Counted from the first letter of the stretch, positions 1 through 8,285 are shown. The stretch is 64,000 nt of DNA from Flagellimonas aurea (GCF_017313785.1 NZ_JAFLNL010000002.1:1-64000); one strand, 5' to 3'. Translations and numbers: made by a program. Notes: generated by a model from the letters alone, not told the origin.

Positions 1-240
1 CAATTAAATTTGTTTTTGCCATACATCGAAAAAGTTAAAATAGGCAACATAATTTTTGTTTGGAATACTTATATTAGCATAGTCTTACCTGTCACTCGGT
101 TGTACCCTTTGTAAATTATAGAACAAATGTCGTCCTGTTGTATTTTAAGGGTTTTGCTACGCTCTTAATAGGCTATTATTTGAAGTATTAAATTTTTATA
201 TCGTTATTTACTTTATTTCGTCGATAAATTTTAAATTACA

Positions 241-273
241 CTTTAAAGCTAATTTTCTTAATTAGCTTTAAAG
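241..273. repeat. Perfect 14-bp inverted repeat upstream of the BspA-like gene
   Basis: Two perfectly complementary 14-base arms (CTTTAAAGCTAATT and its complement) flank a 5-base loop and end 13 bases before the start codon of the next gene. There is no T-run on either side, so it does not look like an intrinsic terminator. In the mRNA it would form a hairpin just ahead of the translation start, or in DNA it could be an operator. Function is inferred only from position. Confidence 0.6.
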
Positions 274-286
274 AAAATAATTAATA

Positions 287-1864
287 ATGTACCAGCCCTA
301 TTCCCTTTTAATTAGAAGAATTCATTTAATTTTTATTATAATCATATTTTCTTTTTCGGCTTGTTCAAAAGATGAAAAATCAATGGACCAGCTATTTCCT
401 GATGATAATGTTAAAGTAACATCCATTGAAATATTGAGTTCTGAGGCTCAGGTTATAAAAAATAACAACTTACAATTATCAGTTGAACTAAAACCTGAAT
501 CAGCTTTAAACAAAAACATTATTTGGAGCAGTTCCAATGAAAGCACTGCAACTGTAAACAATAATGGATTAGTTTTCGCAAAGTCAGTTGGAACTTCTAC
601 CATTACAGTTAAATCTGAAGAAAATCAGTCAATATCAGACACTATTGAAATAACTGTAGTTGAAGATAGTAGTTTGGCATTTGTTACAGTCTGGAAGACG
701 GATGTTGAAACTTCAGACAACAAGGATGAAATCACAATTCCAACCCACCCTGATTATACGTATGATTATCAAGTCGATTGGGGAGATGGAACGATTGATT
801 CACATTTAAGTGGAGATGCTACACATACTTATGCAGAACCTGGAATTTATATTGTAAAGATTGCTGGAAAATTTCCGTCAATTTATTTTGGCAATTATGG
901 TCCTCCAGGTGTTACATCAATTCCTAATAAAGATAAATTACTATCCATAGAACAATGGGGCAACATTATGTGGGAGACCATGGAAGTTGCGTTTTTTGGA
1001 TGTAGAAATATGGATGTGAAAGCAACAGACATTCCTGATTTGACATTAGTAAATTCTACCAGCTACATGTTCGGTGACTGTCCATCATTAATAGCCAACC
1101 CTTCAATCAATGATTGGGATACTTCTACAATAACAAATATGAGTAGAATGTTTGGATATTCAACCAATTTTAATCAATATATTGGAGATTGGGATGTGTC
1201 CAATGTAGTCGATTTGAATGCCATGTTTATTGAGGCCTCAACATTTAACCAAGACATAGGAACTTGGGATGTAAGTTCGGTAACAAATATGGAAGATATG
1301 TTTACACGTGCGTTGGCATTTAATCAAGATATTGGTGATTGGAATGTTAGCTCAGTTACAGATATGCGAGCAATGTTTGCAGAAGCAAGTAGTTTCAATC
1401 AAAACATTGGAAATTGGGATGTTGGAATGGTCGAAGATATGGGAGCCATGTTTGCTGAATCCGGATTTAACCAAGATATTGGGTCTTGGAATGTTGAAAA
1501 TGTAAAAAATTTATCTAATATGTTTCGTGGAGCGAGTCTATTTAATCAAAATATTGGAAATTGGGACGTAAAGAATGTATATAGCATGGAAAAAATGTTT
1601 TTGGATGCTATCTCTTTTAACCAAGACCTTGGAAATTGGGATATAAGTAATGTTAACTTTTTTGGCGAAATGTTCAAAGGAGCAAAATTGAGTACAGAAA
1701 ACTATGATAATCTACTTATTGGTTGGAGTAATTTACCTGAGGTAAGTGGATATAATACAAAATTTCATGCAGGTGAAAGTCAATATTGTTTAGGAGAAGA
1801 TGCTCGTATAAAGTTAGTCTTAAAAGGTTGGCAAATCCAAGATGGAGGCTATAATTGTAATTAG
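287..1864 (+). CDS. BspA-like (DUF285) surface lipoprotein with Big2 and PKD-like domains
   Basis: A predicted cell-surface lipoprotein of 525 residues. A hydrophobic signal with lipobox FSAC puts the lipidated cysteine at residue 26. Residues about 40-125 resemble a bacterial Ig-like Big2 domain, and a PKD-like strand with WGDGT lies near residue 166. From about 230 to 470 the protein is a run of 24-25-residue repeats built on FNQDIGxWDVSxVTxMxxMF, the signature of BspA-type DUF285 repeats. The C-terminal part with LLIGW and DGG is also typical of these proteins. Family members are surface-exposed and often adhesive; the ligand here is unknown. The gene is visibly AT-richer than the genes from 3 kb onward and stands alone, which would fit an accessory, possibly transferred, gene. 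Confidence 0.85.
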   Translation: MYQPYSLLIRRIHLIFIIIIFSFSACSKDEKSMDQLFPDDNVKVTSIEILSSEAQVIKNNNLQLSVELKPESALNKNIIWSSSNESTATVNNNGLVFAKSVGTSTITVKSEENQSISDTIEITVVEDSSLAFVTVWKTDVETSDNKDEITIPTHPDYTYDYQVDWGDGTIDSHLSGDATHTYAEPGIYIVKIAGKFPSIYFGNYGPPGVTSIPNKDKLLSIEQWGNIMWETMEVAFFGCRNMDVKATDIPDLTLVNSTSYMFGDCPSLIANPSINDWDTSTITNMSRMFGYSTNFNQYIGDWDVSNVVDLNAMFIEASTFNQDIGTWDVSSVTNMEDMFTRALAFNQDIGDWNVSSVTDMRAMFAEASSFNQNIGNWDVGMVEDMGAMFAESGFNQDIGSWNVENVKNLSNMFRGASLFNQNIGNWDVKNVYSMEKMFLDAISFNQDLGNWDISNVNFFGEMFKGAKLSTENYDNLLIGWSNLPEVSGYNTKFHAGESQYCLGEDARIKLVLKGWQIQDGGYNCN

Positions 1865-2320
1865 TTTTTTTAACTCCTGAAAGGAATAATTGAACCCAAA
1901 ACCCGCTCTGCAAATTTTCAACTCCCCCACTCCTTGACGACCAAACTCAAGACAGGCTGCGGGTTCGGCAAAATAGTATTCATTACATTATTTAAAAGGA
2001 AATTTTAGAAGAAATTTTTCGGGAAGTTCAGCACAAACTTTCACTTTTATCCAAAGCTCAAGTTACATAACGCAAGAACATTATATTACATATGTTCTCG
2101 TGTAGCAAATTGCGTATTGCTGCACTATTTGATAAAAAATCAGTTCTAACCCTTTAGCGTTAAAAAACAACACCGATTTTATGTCAGAGCAAATTGTGAT
2201 ACAATGTTGGTTTCATTCGTAAGCTATAGAATAAATAATGTTGCTTTAAATTAATTGCAAATTCTTGTCAATTACAAAGTTCAAGGTCTACATTATAACA
2301 TAACCTAGTTAGACAATATA
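1865..2320. other. Intergenic stretch without a recognisable gene
   Basis: This AT-rich 456-base space lies between two converging genes. I find no convincing reading frame. A weak 7-bp inverted repeat (AGAACAT/ATGTTCT, 2075-2098) is present, and the longest ATG frame noticed codes for only about a dozen residues. No T-run terminator is evident. Confidence 0.6.
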
Positions 2321-2758
2321 TCATTTATTTACAAATTCAATAAATACGGGGGTAGTAATTGTTCCTCTACACCACCTTTCATTATTGGGGAATGGTGTTC
2401 TTCCGCTGGTTATACGGGCTGTATTATATTTCCAACCATAACTAATCCATCTAAGATTTTTATATTCGAACATTTTTCGCTCAACCCATCTTTTGGCTTC
2501 TCTATCCACAATGCCTCTAACCCGACTTATTCTTCCGCAACTAGTTACCCCTCCCCAACTATCATACAAATTGGTTTCTATCCGTAAAATCTTATCTTTA
2601 TGAATTGACGAATAGTCTTCAACTTTCACTTCTATACCATTTTCTTCGGTATTCAACGTCTCCTCGGTCCATTCTTTTAAATTTTCCGATAAATTAATTT
2701 CTTGAGATTCTTCCATTCCTTGGAAAAACTCATTCTTATTAAATGTGATTGATTCCAT
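2321..2758 (-). CDS. Hypothetical protein, 145 residues
   Basis: I do not recognise this protein. It has no signal peptide and no membrane segment, so it is probably cytoplasmic. The N-terminal third is acidic and Glu-rich; the C-terminal half is rich in Trp, Arg and Tyr, with a single pair of cysteines (one near GVTSCGR, one near RWCRG). It sits alone between the surface lipoprotein and the sigma factor gene, reads leftward, and shares the AT-rich composition of the window's left edge. The ATG start is followed by a plausible coding sequence, but no homology-based support can be given. Confidence 0.5.
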   Translation of the reverse strand: MESITFNKNEFFQGMEESQEINLSENLKEWTEETLNTEENGIEVKVEDYSSIHKDKILRIETNLYDSWGGVTSCGRISRVRGIVDREAKRWVERKMFEYKNLRWISYGWKYNTARITSGRTPFPNNERWCRGTITTPVFIEFVNK

Positions 2759-3181
2759 CTTATATAATTAAAATCTTTAAAGGTTATAAATACAACTATA
2801 TTATTAAGTTTATCGGGGGAAAGTAACTCGTAGGAAGTCAATAACTTGGAGACCAACAAGATAGTTCATATCTCCGAAAAACAATTGCGCGAAATCCTTA
2901 AAAATTCTGGGGTTTTTACCCAACAAGATACATTATACCCCTACTCCACTTGGCTTTGCTCAGTACATGTGCAGGTTCCACAAAACTGTATTTTTTTACA
3001 TTTTTAAGGATTTTTAATGATGTCTTTGCCAAGAAAATGGGATAAACGCTACATTTTCCATACAAAAAGTATAAAAATCCCCTCTTTTATGGGGTATTTT
3101 CAAAGAAATCTCATTTTTACTAGGATTTTTGCAAAAAACGGTTATCTTCTAAGTTAGAAATTGTTACACTAAAAAATATAT
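2759..3181. other. Divergent intergenic region upstream of the sigma factor gene
   Basis: This 423-base space separates a leftward orphan gene from a rightward sigma factor gene and should hold both promoters. I could not find an exact TAnnTTTG -7 box for the sigma gene. A short CCCC/GGGG stem lies at 3079-3094. Short open frames here are not credible genes. Confidence 0.5.
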
Positions 3182-4042
3182 ATGAGGCAACTAAAGATTA
3201 CGAAACAGATTACCAACAGGGATATCAAATCGTTGGAAAAGTATTTTCAGGAAATTTCCAAAATTGATTTGATAACAGCAGAAGAAGAAGTAGAACTGGC
3301 CAGAAGAATTCGAGAAGGTGATCAAGTTGCCCTTAACAAATTAGTAAATGCCAACCTTCGTTTTGTGGTGTCCACCGCAAAACAATACCAAGGTAGTGGC
3401 CTACGCCTTTCCGACCTGATCAATGAAGGGAACATAGGTCTGGTGAAAGCTGCCAAACGTTTTGACGAAACCAGGGGATTTAAGTTTATCTCCTATGCGG
3501 TTTGGTGGATCAGGCAGTCCATACTGCAGGCCATTTCACAAAACTCGCGTATGGTGCGGTTGCCCCTTAATAAAATCGGGGAAATCAGTAAAATAAAGAA
3601 AGTCTATTCCGCATTGGAACAAACACACCAAAGACCTCCGAGCGCGGCCGAAATAGCCAACGAACTTGATATGAGTTCCGCAAAGGTAAAATTGGCCATG
3701 AAAAATTCAGGAAAACACTTGTCCATGGATGCGCCATTTCAAGAAGGTGAATCCTCCAACCTATATAATGTCGTAGCATCAAAAGACTCCTCGAGTCCCG
3801 ATGATAAAATGATCAAAGATTCCCTAAGCTCCGATATCAATCAAGCGTTAAAAACCCTTCCCAATCGTGAGAGCGAAATTATACGTCTCTATTACGGTCT
3901 TGGAGAACGGACCCCAAAAAGTCTGGGCGAAATAGGTGAACTATTTGACATTACCAGGGAACGCGTACGACAAATCAGGGAAAAAGCCATTAGAATGCTG
4001 AGAAAACGTTCGCACAACCAAGTGTTACAAGCTTATTTGTAA
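3182..4042 (+). CDS. RpoD-family sigma-70 factor, divergent paralog
   Basis: A group 1/2 type sigma-70 factor of 286 residues that directs RNA polymerase to promoters. Region 1.2 is at about residues 14-45, the core-binding and -10-recognising region 2 at 57-115 ([15 protein letters not shown]), region 3 follows, and the C-terminal region 4 helix-turn-helix includes [19 protein letters not shown]. Like other Bacteroidota sigma factors it lacks the long region 1.1. A second copy lies near 36.3 kb and is closer to the usual primary sigma sequence. This one departs from it at many positions (for example AISQNSRMVRLP, KTLPNRESEIIRLYYGLG), so it is probably an alternative, stress or growth-phase sigma factor. 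Which copy, if either, is the housekeeping factor cannot be decided from the window. Confidence 0.93.
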   Translation: MRQLKITKQITNRDIKSLEKYFQEISKIDLITAEEEVELARRIREGDQVALNKLVNANLRFVVSTAKQYQGSGLRLSDLINEGNIGLVKAAKRFDETRGFKFISYAVWWIRQSILQAISQNSRMVRLPLNKIGEISKIKKVYSALEQTHQRPPSAAEIANELDMSSAKVKLAMKNSGKHLSMDAPFQEGESSNLYNVVASKDSSSPDDKMIKDSLSSDINQALKTLPNRESEIIRLYYGLGERTPKSLGEIGELFDITRERVRQIREKAIRMLRKRSHNQVLQAYL

Positions 4043-4067
4043 GGAGCGGTAAGTAATTTACAACAAA

Positions 4068-4198
4068 GAAGCCGTCCAAAAAGCAACAATATTTTGATTT
4101 TGTCCGGTTGAGCGCAGTCGAAACCCATTGATTATCAATATACTTTTGGTTCTCGACTCCGCTCGAACTGACAGATGACAAGCTTTTTGGACGGCTTC
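4068..4198 (+). terminator. Terminator-like 17-bp stem interrupted by an inserted repeat
   Basis: Two perfect 17-base arms, GAAGCCGTCCAAAAAGC (4068-4084) and its complement (4182-4198), are separated by 97 bases. Brought together they would form a typical stem followed by CCTTTTATT, suitable to end transcription of the upstream sigma factor gene. The space between the arms is filled by a dispersed palindromic repeat (4102-4172). Confidence 0.6.
4102..4172. repeat. Dispersed intergenic palindromic repeat, copy 1
   Basis: The left part (GGTTGAGCGCAGTCGAAACC) and the right part (GGTTCTCGACTCCGCTCGAA and following CTGAC) are imperfect inverted copies of each other. The core GAGCGcAGTCGA is of the kind often seen in flavobacterial intergenic palindromes. 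Two related elements lie at 5501-5607 and 59410-59470. It sits inside the arms of a terminator-like stem, as if inserted there. Confidence 0.6.
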
Positions 4199-4227
4199 CT
4201 TTTATTCTTGATAAATAGGTATTTTCT

Positions 4228-4899
4228 TTAGGACAACTCCTCTGCTACCATTTGATCTTTGGAAATACCTAGACTTTCCAGATCTTTTTGAACGGACTTC
4301 ATCATCGGTGGCGGTCCACAGAGGTAAAACTTGGCGTCCTTGTCCGTGATGTGCTCTTTTAAAAAGTCGGTGTCTATATGACCATGCGGGAACTTGCTGC
4401 TCTGCTCATCGGAAAGGATGTTGATAAAATCCTTGCCCAACCATTTTTCAAATTCCGCTTGCATAATAATGTCTCGCTCTCGCTTATTGGCGAACAACAA
4501 ACGGTTTCCTTCCAATTGGTTCTTTTGGGCCAAATACCTAAAGATGGCAATAAACGGGGTTACCCCTGCCCCACCAGCCAAAAATACACCTGGGCCTTGG
4601 TAGGAGATGGCGCCCCAAGCATCGTCCAGCAATAAATGGTCGCCTTGTTCCAGTGTTTGCAACATATCGGTTACGCCGTTGTGATCGGGATAGACCTTTA
4701 TGGTAAACTGTAAAAAGCCATCATCGGGAAGTCCTGTAAAGGTAAATGGGCGCTTTTCTTCGCGCCAACCCTCCTTGTCCAGGGCAACTTCGGTAGCCTG
4801 ACCTGGCTCAAAATTATAATCAGCAGGTCGTTGCGTCTGTATGCGTAGTACGTTGTGGGTTATAAAACCTATTTCTTGAATCTTAACTTTGTGTGGCAT
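4228..4899 (-). CDS. Flavodoxin/ferredoxin reductase family (FNR-like) oxidoreductase
   Basis: A soluble flavoprotein of 223 residues of the ferredoxin-NADP reductase superfamily, expected to pass electrons between NAD(P)H and a small redox protein through FAD. The N-terminal beta-barrel carries the flavin motif RPFTFTG near residue 53. The nucleotide-binding half starts with LAGGAGVTPFIAIF near residue 105, and FYLCGPPPMM near residue 192 is the usual NAD(P)-side motif. No C-terminal 2Fe-2S ferredoxin domain is present. It lies downstream of and co-directional with OsmC and Old Yellow Enzyme genes, which suggests a shared role in handling oxidants or electrophiles. Its electron acceptor is unknown. 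Confidence 0.85.
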   Translation of the reverse strand: MPHKVKIQEIGFITHNVLRIQTQRPADYNFEPGQATEVALDKEGWREEKRPFTFTGLPDDGFLQFTIKVYPDHNGVTDMLQTLEQGDHLLLDDAWGAISYQGPGVFLAGGAGVTPFIAIFRYLAQKNQLEGNRLLFANKRERDIIMQAEFEKWLGKDFINILSDEQSSKFPHGHIDTDFLKEHITDKDAKFYLCGPPPMMKSVQKDLESLGISKDQMVAEELS

Positions 4900-5016
4900 G
4901 ATATGTTTTTAACTGTTAAACAAAATGTTTCCGTCACTCCTCAATAAGTCTTTCCTAAAAAATAAGGCCAACCTATAACGGCTGGCCCTGTATTGTTTTT
5001 CAACTAAAATTTGAGG

Positions 5017-5439
5017 TTACTTTTTTAAAGAGACCTTTAGTTGAATATCCGCTTTTAGCAGTTTTGAGATAGGACAAACCTCCTTGGCTTTATGCGCAAT
5101 TTGCTGAAATTGCTCGGCGTCTATATCGGGAATGTCACCTTCTAAATCCAAATTTATCACGGTCACCTCCCCATCTTCGAATGTTACGGTAGCATCAATA
5201 TCTAAACTTTTTGGGGTAAATCCGTCCTCTCCCAATAAAAAGCTTAACTGCATCGCAAAACAACCTGCGTGTGCCGCTCCTACCAATTCTTCCGGGTTGG
5301 TGCCTTTTTCTCCATCTTCAAATCGCGTGTGGAACGAATGGGGCGTTTTGTCCAACACCCCACTTGCCGTGCTCAAAGTTCCTTTTCCTTCTTTGCCCGA
5401 TCCTTTCCACTGGGCCTGTGCTTTTCTTGTAAATTTCAT
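5017..5439 (-). CDS. OsmC-family peroxiredoxin-like protein
   Basis: A 140-residue protein of the OsmC/Ohr family, thiol peroxidases that reduce organic hydroperoxides. The two family cysteines are visible: Cys60 in AAHAGCFAMQLS and Cys122 in EVCPISKLL. Length and the N-terminal AQWKGSGKEGKGTLST segment fit the OsmC branch (YhfA/OsmC type) rather than Ohr. It has no signal peptide and acts in the cytoplasm. It is flanked on the same strand by an FNR-like reductase and an Old Yellow Enzyme, making a small oxidant/electrophile-defence neighbourhood, though gaps of over 100 bases suggest separate promoters. Confidence 0.92.
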   Translation of the reverse strand: MKFTRKAQAQWKGSGKEGKGTLSTASGVLDKTPHSFHTRFEDGEKGTNPEELVGAAHAGCFAMQLSFLLGEDGFTPKSLDIDATVTFEDGEVTVINLDLEGDIPDIDAEQFQQIAHKAKEVCPISKLLKADIQLKVSLKK

Positions 5440-5500
5440 GTGTTATGTTTTTAAAATTATTTATTCGTTGTGCATTTTGAAAGATTCATTTTCCAAAACC

Positions 5501-5607
5501 GTCAATTCGAGTGAAATTCCAAAGGAATTTTTTATCGAGAATCGATTTTGGGCTTGAAATTCTGGTTCTCGCTACAATTTTTCTTTCGAAAAACCACTCG
5601 AACTGAC
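5501..5607. repeat. Dispersed intergenic palindromic repeat, copy 2
   Basis: Terminal inverted arms GTCAATTCGAGTG (5501-5513) and CACTCGAACTGAC (5595-5607) match at 12 of 13 positions. An inner AAATTCC/GGAATTT dyad lies between. The ends resemble those of the elements at 4102-4172 and 59410-59470. It fills the space between the OsmC and Old Yellow Enzyme genes. Confidence 0.6.
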
Positions 5608-5647
5608 AAACTTCAATCAAAATGACAACAGATTTGTATTCAATTTT

Positions 5648-6748
5648 TTATGCTTCCTGTTTGACATTTGCCTTGGGGTAATCGGTATAGCCTTCCTTGC
5701 CTGGGGTATAGAAGGTGTCCTTGTCCCACTCGGCCAGTTCTATATCGTTCTCAAAGCGCTCCACCAAGTCTGGATTGGAGACATATGGTTTCCCGAAGGC
5801 CACCAAATCCGCATTTCCCGAAGCTATGACGGCATTGCCCGATTCTTGGTCAAATCCGCCATTGATCATTAACGTACCATTGTACAACGGTCTAAAATGT
5901 TTGGCAATCTCCGTTACCGCGTAGGGTATATCGGAAACGTCCGTAAAGGGCTCCGATAAATGGATGTAGGCCAAATTGTAATCGTTTAATTTTTTGATTA
6001 TATATTCAAAGGTGGGAATGGTGTCTTCGTCCATCGTCATTCCAAAAACCCCGTTTAATGAGGGATTGAAGCGGGCACCGATTTTTTCCTCTGGAATAAC
6101 CTCTTTCACGGCATCCAACACTTCAAAAAAGAAGCGGGCTTTGTTTTCATGGCTGCCACCGTATTCATCGGTCCTTTTATTGGAGGTACCATTAAAAAAT
6201 TGATGGAAAAGGTAGCCGTTGGAGGAGTGAATCTCTACGCCATCAAACCCTGCTTCTACCGCATTTTTGGCGGCATTCTTAAAATCTTCCACCGTGGTTT
6301 TGATATCCTCCTTGGTCATTTCCTTCGGGGTTACGGTGTCTTTGAAGCCCTCCGGTGTGTACGATTGCTCTTCGGGGTTTATCGCCGATGGTGCCAAAGG
6401 CAGTTCCCCACCATGAAAATCAGGGTGAGACATTCTACCCACGTGCCACAACTGTATAAAGATTTTCCCTCCTTTGTCGTGGACGCGTTTGGTCACCTTT
6501 TTCCATCCCTCCACTTGAGCTTGGGTATGTATTCCAGGCGTATTTATATAGCCTACCGCCCGTTCCGATACTTGGGAGCCTTCGGTTATGATCAAACCTG
6601 CCGAAGCACGTTGCTCATAATAAATGCCCTGAAGCTCATCGGTCGGCTTTTTTTCGTCGTTATCGGCCCTACTGCGGGTCATTGGTGCCATTACGACACG
6701 GTTTTTCAACTTGATGTTCTTATTGTACGGTGTAAGTAAACTTTGCAT
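5648..6748 (-). CDS. Alkene reductase, Old Yellow Enzyme family
   Basis: An FMN-dependent NAD(P)H oxidoreductase of 366 residues that reduces activated C=C bonds (enones, nitro compounds, N-ethylmaleimide type substrates). The family's substrate-binding pair His174 and Asn177 is present in VEIHSSNGYLFHQFF. The N-terminal NRVVMAPMTRSRA and the WHVGRMSHP segment near 101 are typical of NemA/OYE proteins, and the phosphate-binding end NGGF...FGKPYVSNPDLVERF is intact. It is cytoplasmic. A Crp-type regulator lies 64 bases upstream on the same strand and may control it. The length is normal for the family. Confidence 0.94.
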   Translation of the reverse strand: MQSLLTPYNKNIKLKNRVVMAPMTRSRADNDEKKPTDELQGIYYEQRASAGLIITEGSQVSERAVGYINTPGIHTQAQVEGWKKVTKRVHDKGGKIFIQLWHVGRMSHPDFHGGELPLAPSAINPEEQSYTPEGFKDTVTPKEMTKEDIKTTVEDFKNAAKNAVEAGFDGVEIHSSNGYLFHQFFNGTSNKRTDEYGGSHENKARFFFEVLDAVKEVIPEEKIGARFNPSLNGVFGMTMDEDTIPTFEYIIKKLNDYNLAYIHLSEPFTDVSDIPYAVTEIAKHFRPLYNGTLMINGGFDQESGNAVIASGNADLVAFGKPYVSNPDLVERFENDIELAEWDKDTFYTPGKEGYTDYPKANVKQEA

Positions 6749-6812
6749 ATATCTGATTTTATTTATCAGAAAGATACAATCGGTATAGCCTAAATTGATT
6801 GACCTAAATCAA

Positions 6813-7403
6813 TTAGCTTTTTTTTAACTCGCGTAGTTTTTTTCGGGCGCGGCTAAGGCCCTCCGCGGTAACTCCCAAATAATTGGCTACTTGATAATTG
6901 GGAACACGTCCATTGATATTCGGGTACTTATCACAGAATTCCAGATAACGTTCTTTAACACTTTTTCCCAAAGATGACAGGATACGTTTACGTTGCGATA
7001 TAAAAGCACTGGTGACCAATAACCTGAAATAGCGTTCGAATATGGGGGCTTCTTGAAATAGATTTTGAAGGTCATCGTAATTGATGGCCAATAAGGTGGA
7101 ATCTTCCAAGGCTTCAATATATAATTTAGAGGGCACTCCGTTATAGAATGCATCAAAATCCCCGAGCCACCAATTTTCTATGGCAAACTGTACGATATTC
7201 TTATTTCCTTTTTGGTCCAAATAATATGCGCTTAAACAACCATCAATCACAAAATATTCATGTTTGACAAAGGTATCTGGCTGCAATAAAAATTTCCCTT
7301 TGGCAACGGCTACCTCTCTTAGTTTTGTGGTGAACAATAGCAAATCTTCTGAGCTTGCGTTTACTTGTTTCTTTACATGTTCGATTAACGGTTGATGTAT
7401 CAT
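6813..7403 (-). CDS. Crp/Fnr family transcriptional regulator
   Basis: A 196-residue regulator. The N-terminal beta-roll of the cyclic-nucleotide-binding fold spans roughly residues 30-120 (for example FVKHEYFVIDGCLSAYYL), then a dimerisation helix and a C-terminal winged helix with NYQVANYLGVTAEGLSRARKKL. The HTH is degenerate compared with E. coli Crp, as is common in the Bacteroidota Crp-like group, and the residues that bind cAMP are not recognisable, so the effector is unknown. It is upstream of and co-directional with the Old Yellow Enzyme gene. A tandem 16-17-base repeat lies about 100 bases upstream of its start and could be a control site. Confidence 0.9.
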   Translation of the reverse strand: MIHQPLIEHVKKQVNASSEDLLLFTTKLREVAVAKGKFLLQPDTFVKHEYFVIDGCLSAYYLDQKGNKNIVQFAIENWWLGDFDAFYNGVPSKLYIEALEDSTLLAINYDDLQNLFQEAPIFERYFRLLVTSAFISQRKRILSSLGKSVKERYLEFCDKYPNINGRVPNYQVANYLGVTAEGLSRARKKLRELKKS

Positions 7404-7505
7404 TCAGGTTTGAAAAGTATATGTGATGCTGATGTTTAAAGGACATTGTTTATATCAATCCGATATTTCTTCTAAAAATAGGGATAGTAGATAGAACTCA
7501 GTTGT

Positions 7506-7538
7506 TTAATCGTAAAATTGATTAGTCGTAAAAGTTGA
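7506..7538. repeat. Tandem 16/17-bp repeat upstream of the Crp-type regulator
   Basis: Two adjacent copies, TTAATCGTAAAATTGA and TTAGTCGTAAAAGTTGA, follow each other without a gap. They lie about 100 bases upstream of the leftward regulator gene and about 130 bases downstream of the end of the FKBP gene. The spacing of one and a half helical turns suggests protein binding, but this is inference. Confidence 0.5.
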
Positions 7539-7613
7539 TTTGGAAATTAGAGGGCACTCTTGATTATTCACATCCTATTTTATCAACTACATTATTCCCT
7601 AAACAATAACCCA

Positions 7614-7637
7614 TAAAAAAACCACCCAAAGGGTGGC
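7614..7637 (-). terminator. Rho-independent terminator of the FKBP gene
   Basis: Read leftward, a CCACCC/GGGTGG stem with a 3-base loop is followed by seven T residues. It lies about 30 bases past the stop of the FKBP-type isomerase gene. Confidence 0.8.
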
Positions 7638-7666
7638 TTTTCCAATCTAGTATAAAAATCGTGCTT

Positions 7667-8095
7667 TTATAGTATCTCAACCACTTCAAGGTCGAACACC
7701 AAATCTTGGCCAGCCAACGGGTGGTTGGCATCTATAATAATATCTTCTTCTTCTACCTTGGCCACTCTAAACTGTTGCTCTTGTCCTTGGGCATTGGAGC
7801 CAACCAAACCCATGCCCACTTCTGGTTTTAGGTCTTCCGGCAATTGTGTTTTAGAGATTTTTTGAAAAAGGGCGTCGTTTACCTCTCCATAGGCGTCTTG
7901 CTTATCTATGGTGATGGTTTTCTTTTCGTTAACGGCCATATCAATAAGACCTTTTTCAAAACCTGGTATAAGCTGACCCTGTCCTAATGCAATTTCCATA
8001 GGTTCGCGCTCCAAAGAACTGTCAAAAACCTGTCCGTTGGTCAATTTACCTGTGTAGTGCACCTTTACAGTGTCATTCTCTTTTACTGTACTCAT
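7667..8095 (-). CDS. FKBP-type peptidyl-prolyl isomerase, SlyD-like
   Basis: A 142-residue cis-trans prolyl isomerase and chaperone. The FKBP core begins with VKVHYTGKLTNGQVFDSS and ALGQGQLIPGFEKGL, and a chaperone-type insert (IF domain) occupies about residues 65-125 before the closing FDLEVVEIL strand, as in SlyD. The His/Cys-rich metal-binding tail of E. coli SlyD is absent, which is normal for short SlyD-like proteins. No signal peptide is seen, so it acts in the cytoplasm. It is a single gene with its own terminator. Confidence 0.93.
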   Translation of the reverse strand: MSTVKENDTVKVHYTGKLTNGQVFDSSLEREPMEIALGQGQLIPGFEKGLIDMAVNEKKTITIDKQDAYGEVNDALFQKISKTQLPEDLKPEVGMGLVGSNAQGQEQQFRVAKVEEEDIIIDANHPLAGQDLVFDLEVVEIL

Positions 8096-8253
8096 AATTT
8101 TTGTTTATAGTTTTAAAATCAAAACGTTGCAAATATACAGGGTATAAAATGGTTCAACGAAAGAGTTGGCGGATACCTTTGGAAAAATTCGGTTTTTATC
8201 CAAGTTTGCTTGAATTTGTGCTAGAATTCTGCATAAACACGATGAAATTGCAT

Positions 8254-8285
8254 AAAAAAAGCCCACAATGTAAACCAATGTGGGC
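8254..8285 (-). terminator. Rho-independent terminator of the zinc protease gene
   Basis: Read leftward, a 7-bp stem (GCCCACA/TGTGGGC) with an 11-base loop is followed by a run of seven T residues. It lies 25 bases after the end of the secreted protease gene. Confidence 0.75.

Noticed and set aside
1..240. Search for a promoter, tRNA or truncated gene at the left edge
   Set aside because: No reading frame or exact TAnnTTTG box was found; near matches have the wrong spacing.
2075..2098. Weak inverted repeat AGAACAT/ATGTTCT
   Set aside because: Only 7 bp with a 10-base loop in an AT-rich space and no T-run; not distinguishable from chance.
2677..2859. 60-codon frame overlapping the start of the orphan gene
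   Set aside because: It overlaps the better frame and has low-complexity composition with no start-site support.
5132..5557. Long open frame on the opposite strand of the OsmC gene
   Set aside because: It is antisense to a gene with clear family motifs and ends in repeat sequence; composition is unlike a protein.
6149..6739. 196-codon open frame antisense to the Old Yellow Enzyme gene
   Set aside because: It mirrors codon third positions of a well-supported gene and has no recognisable features.
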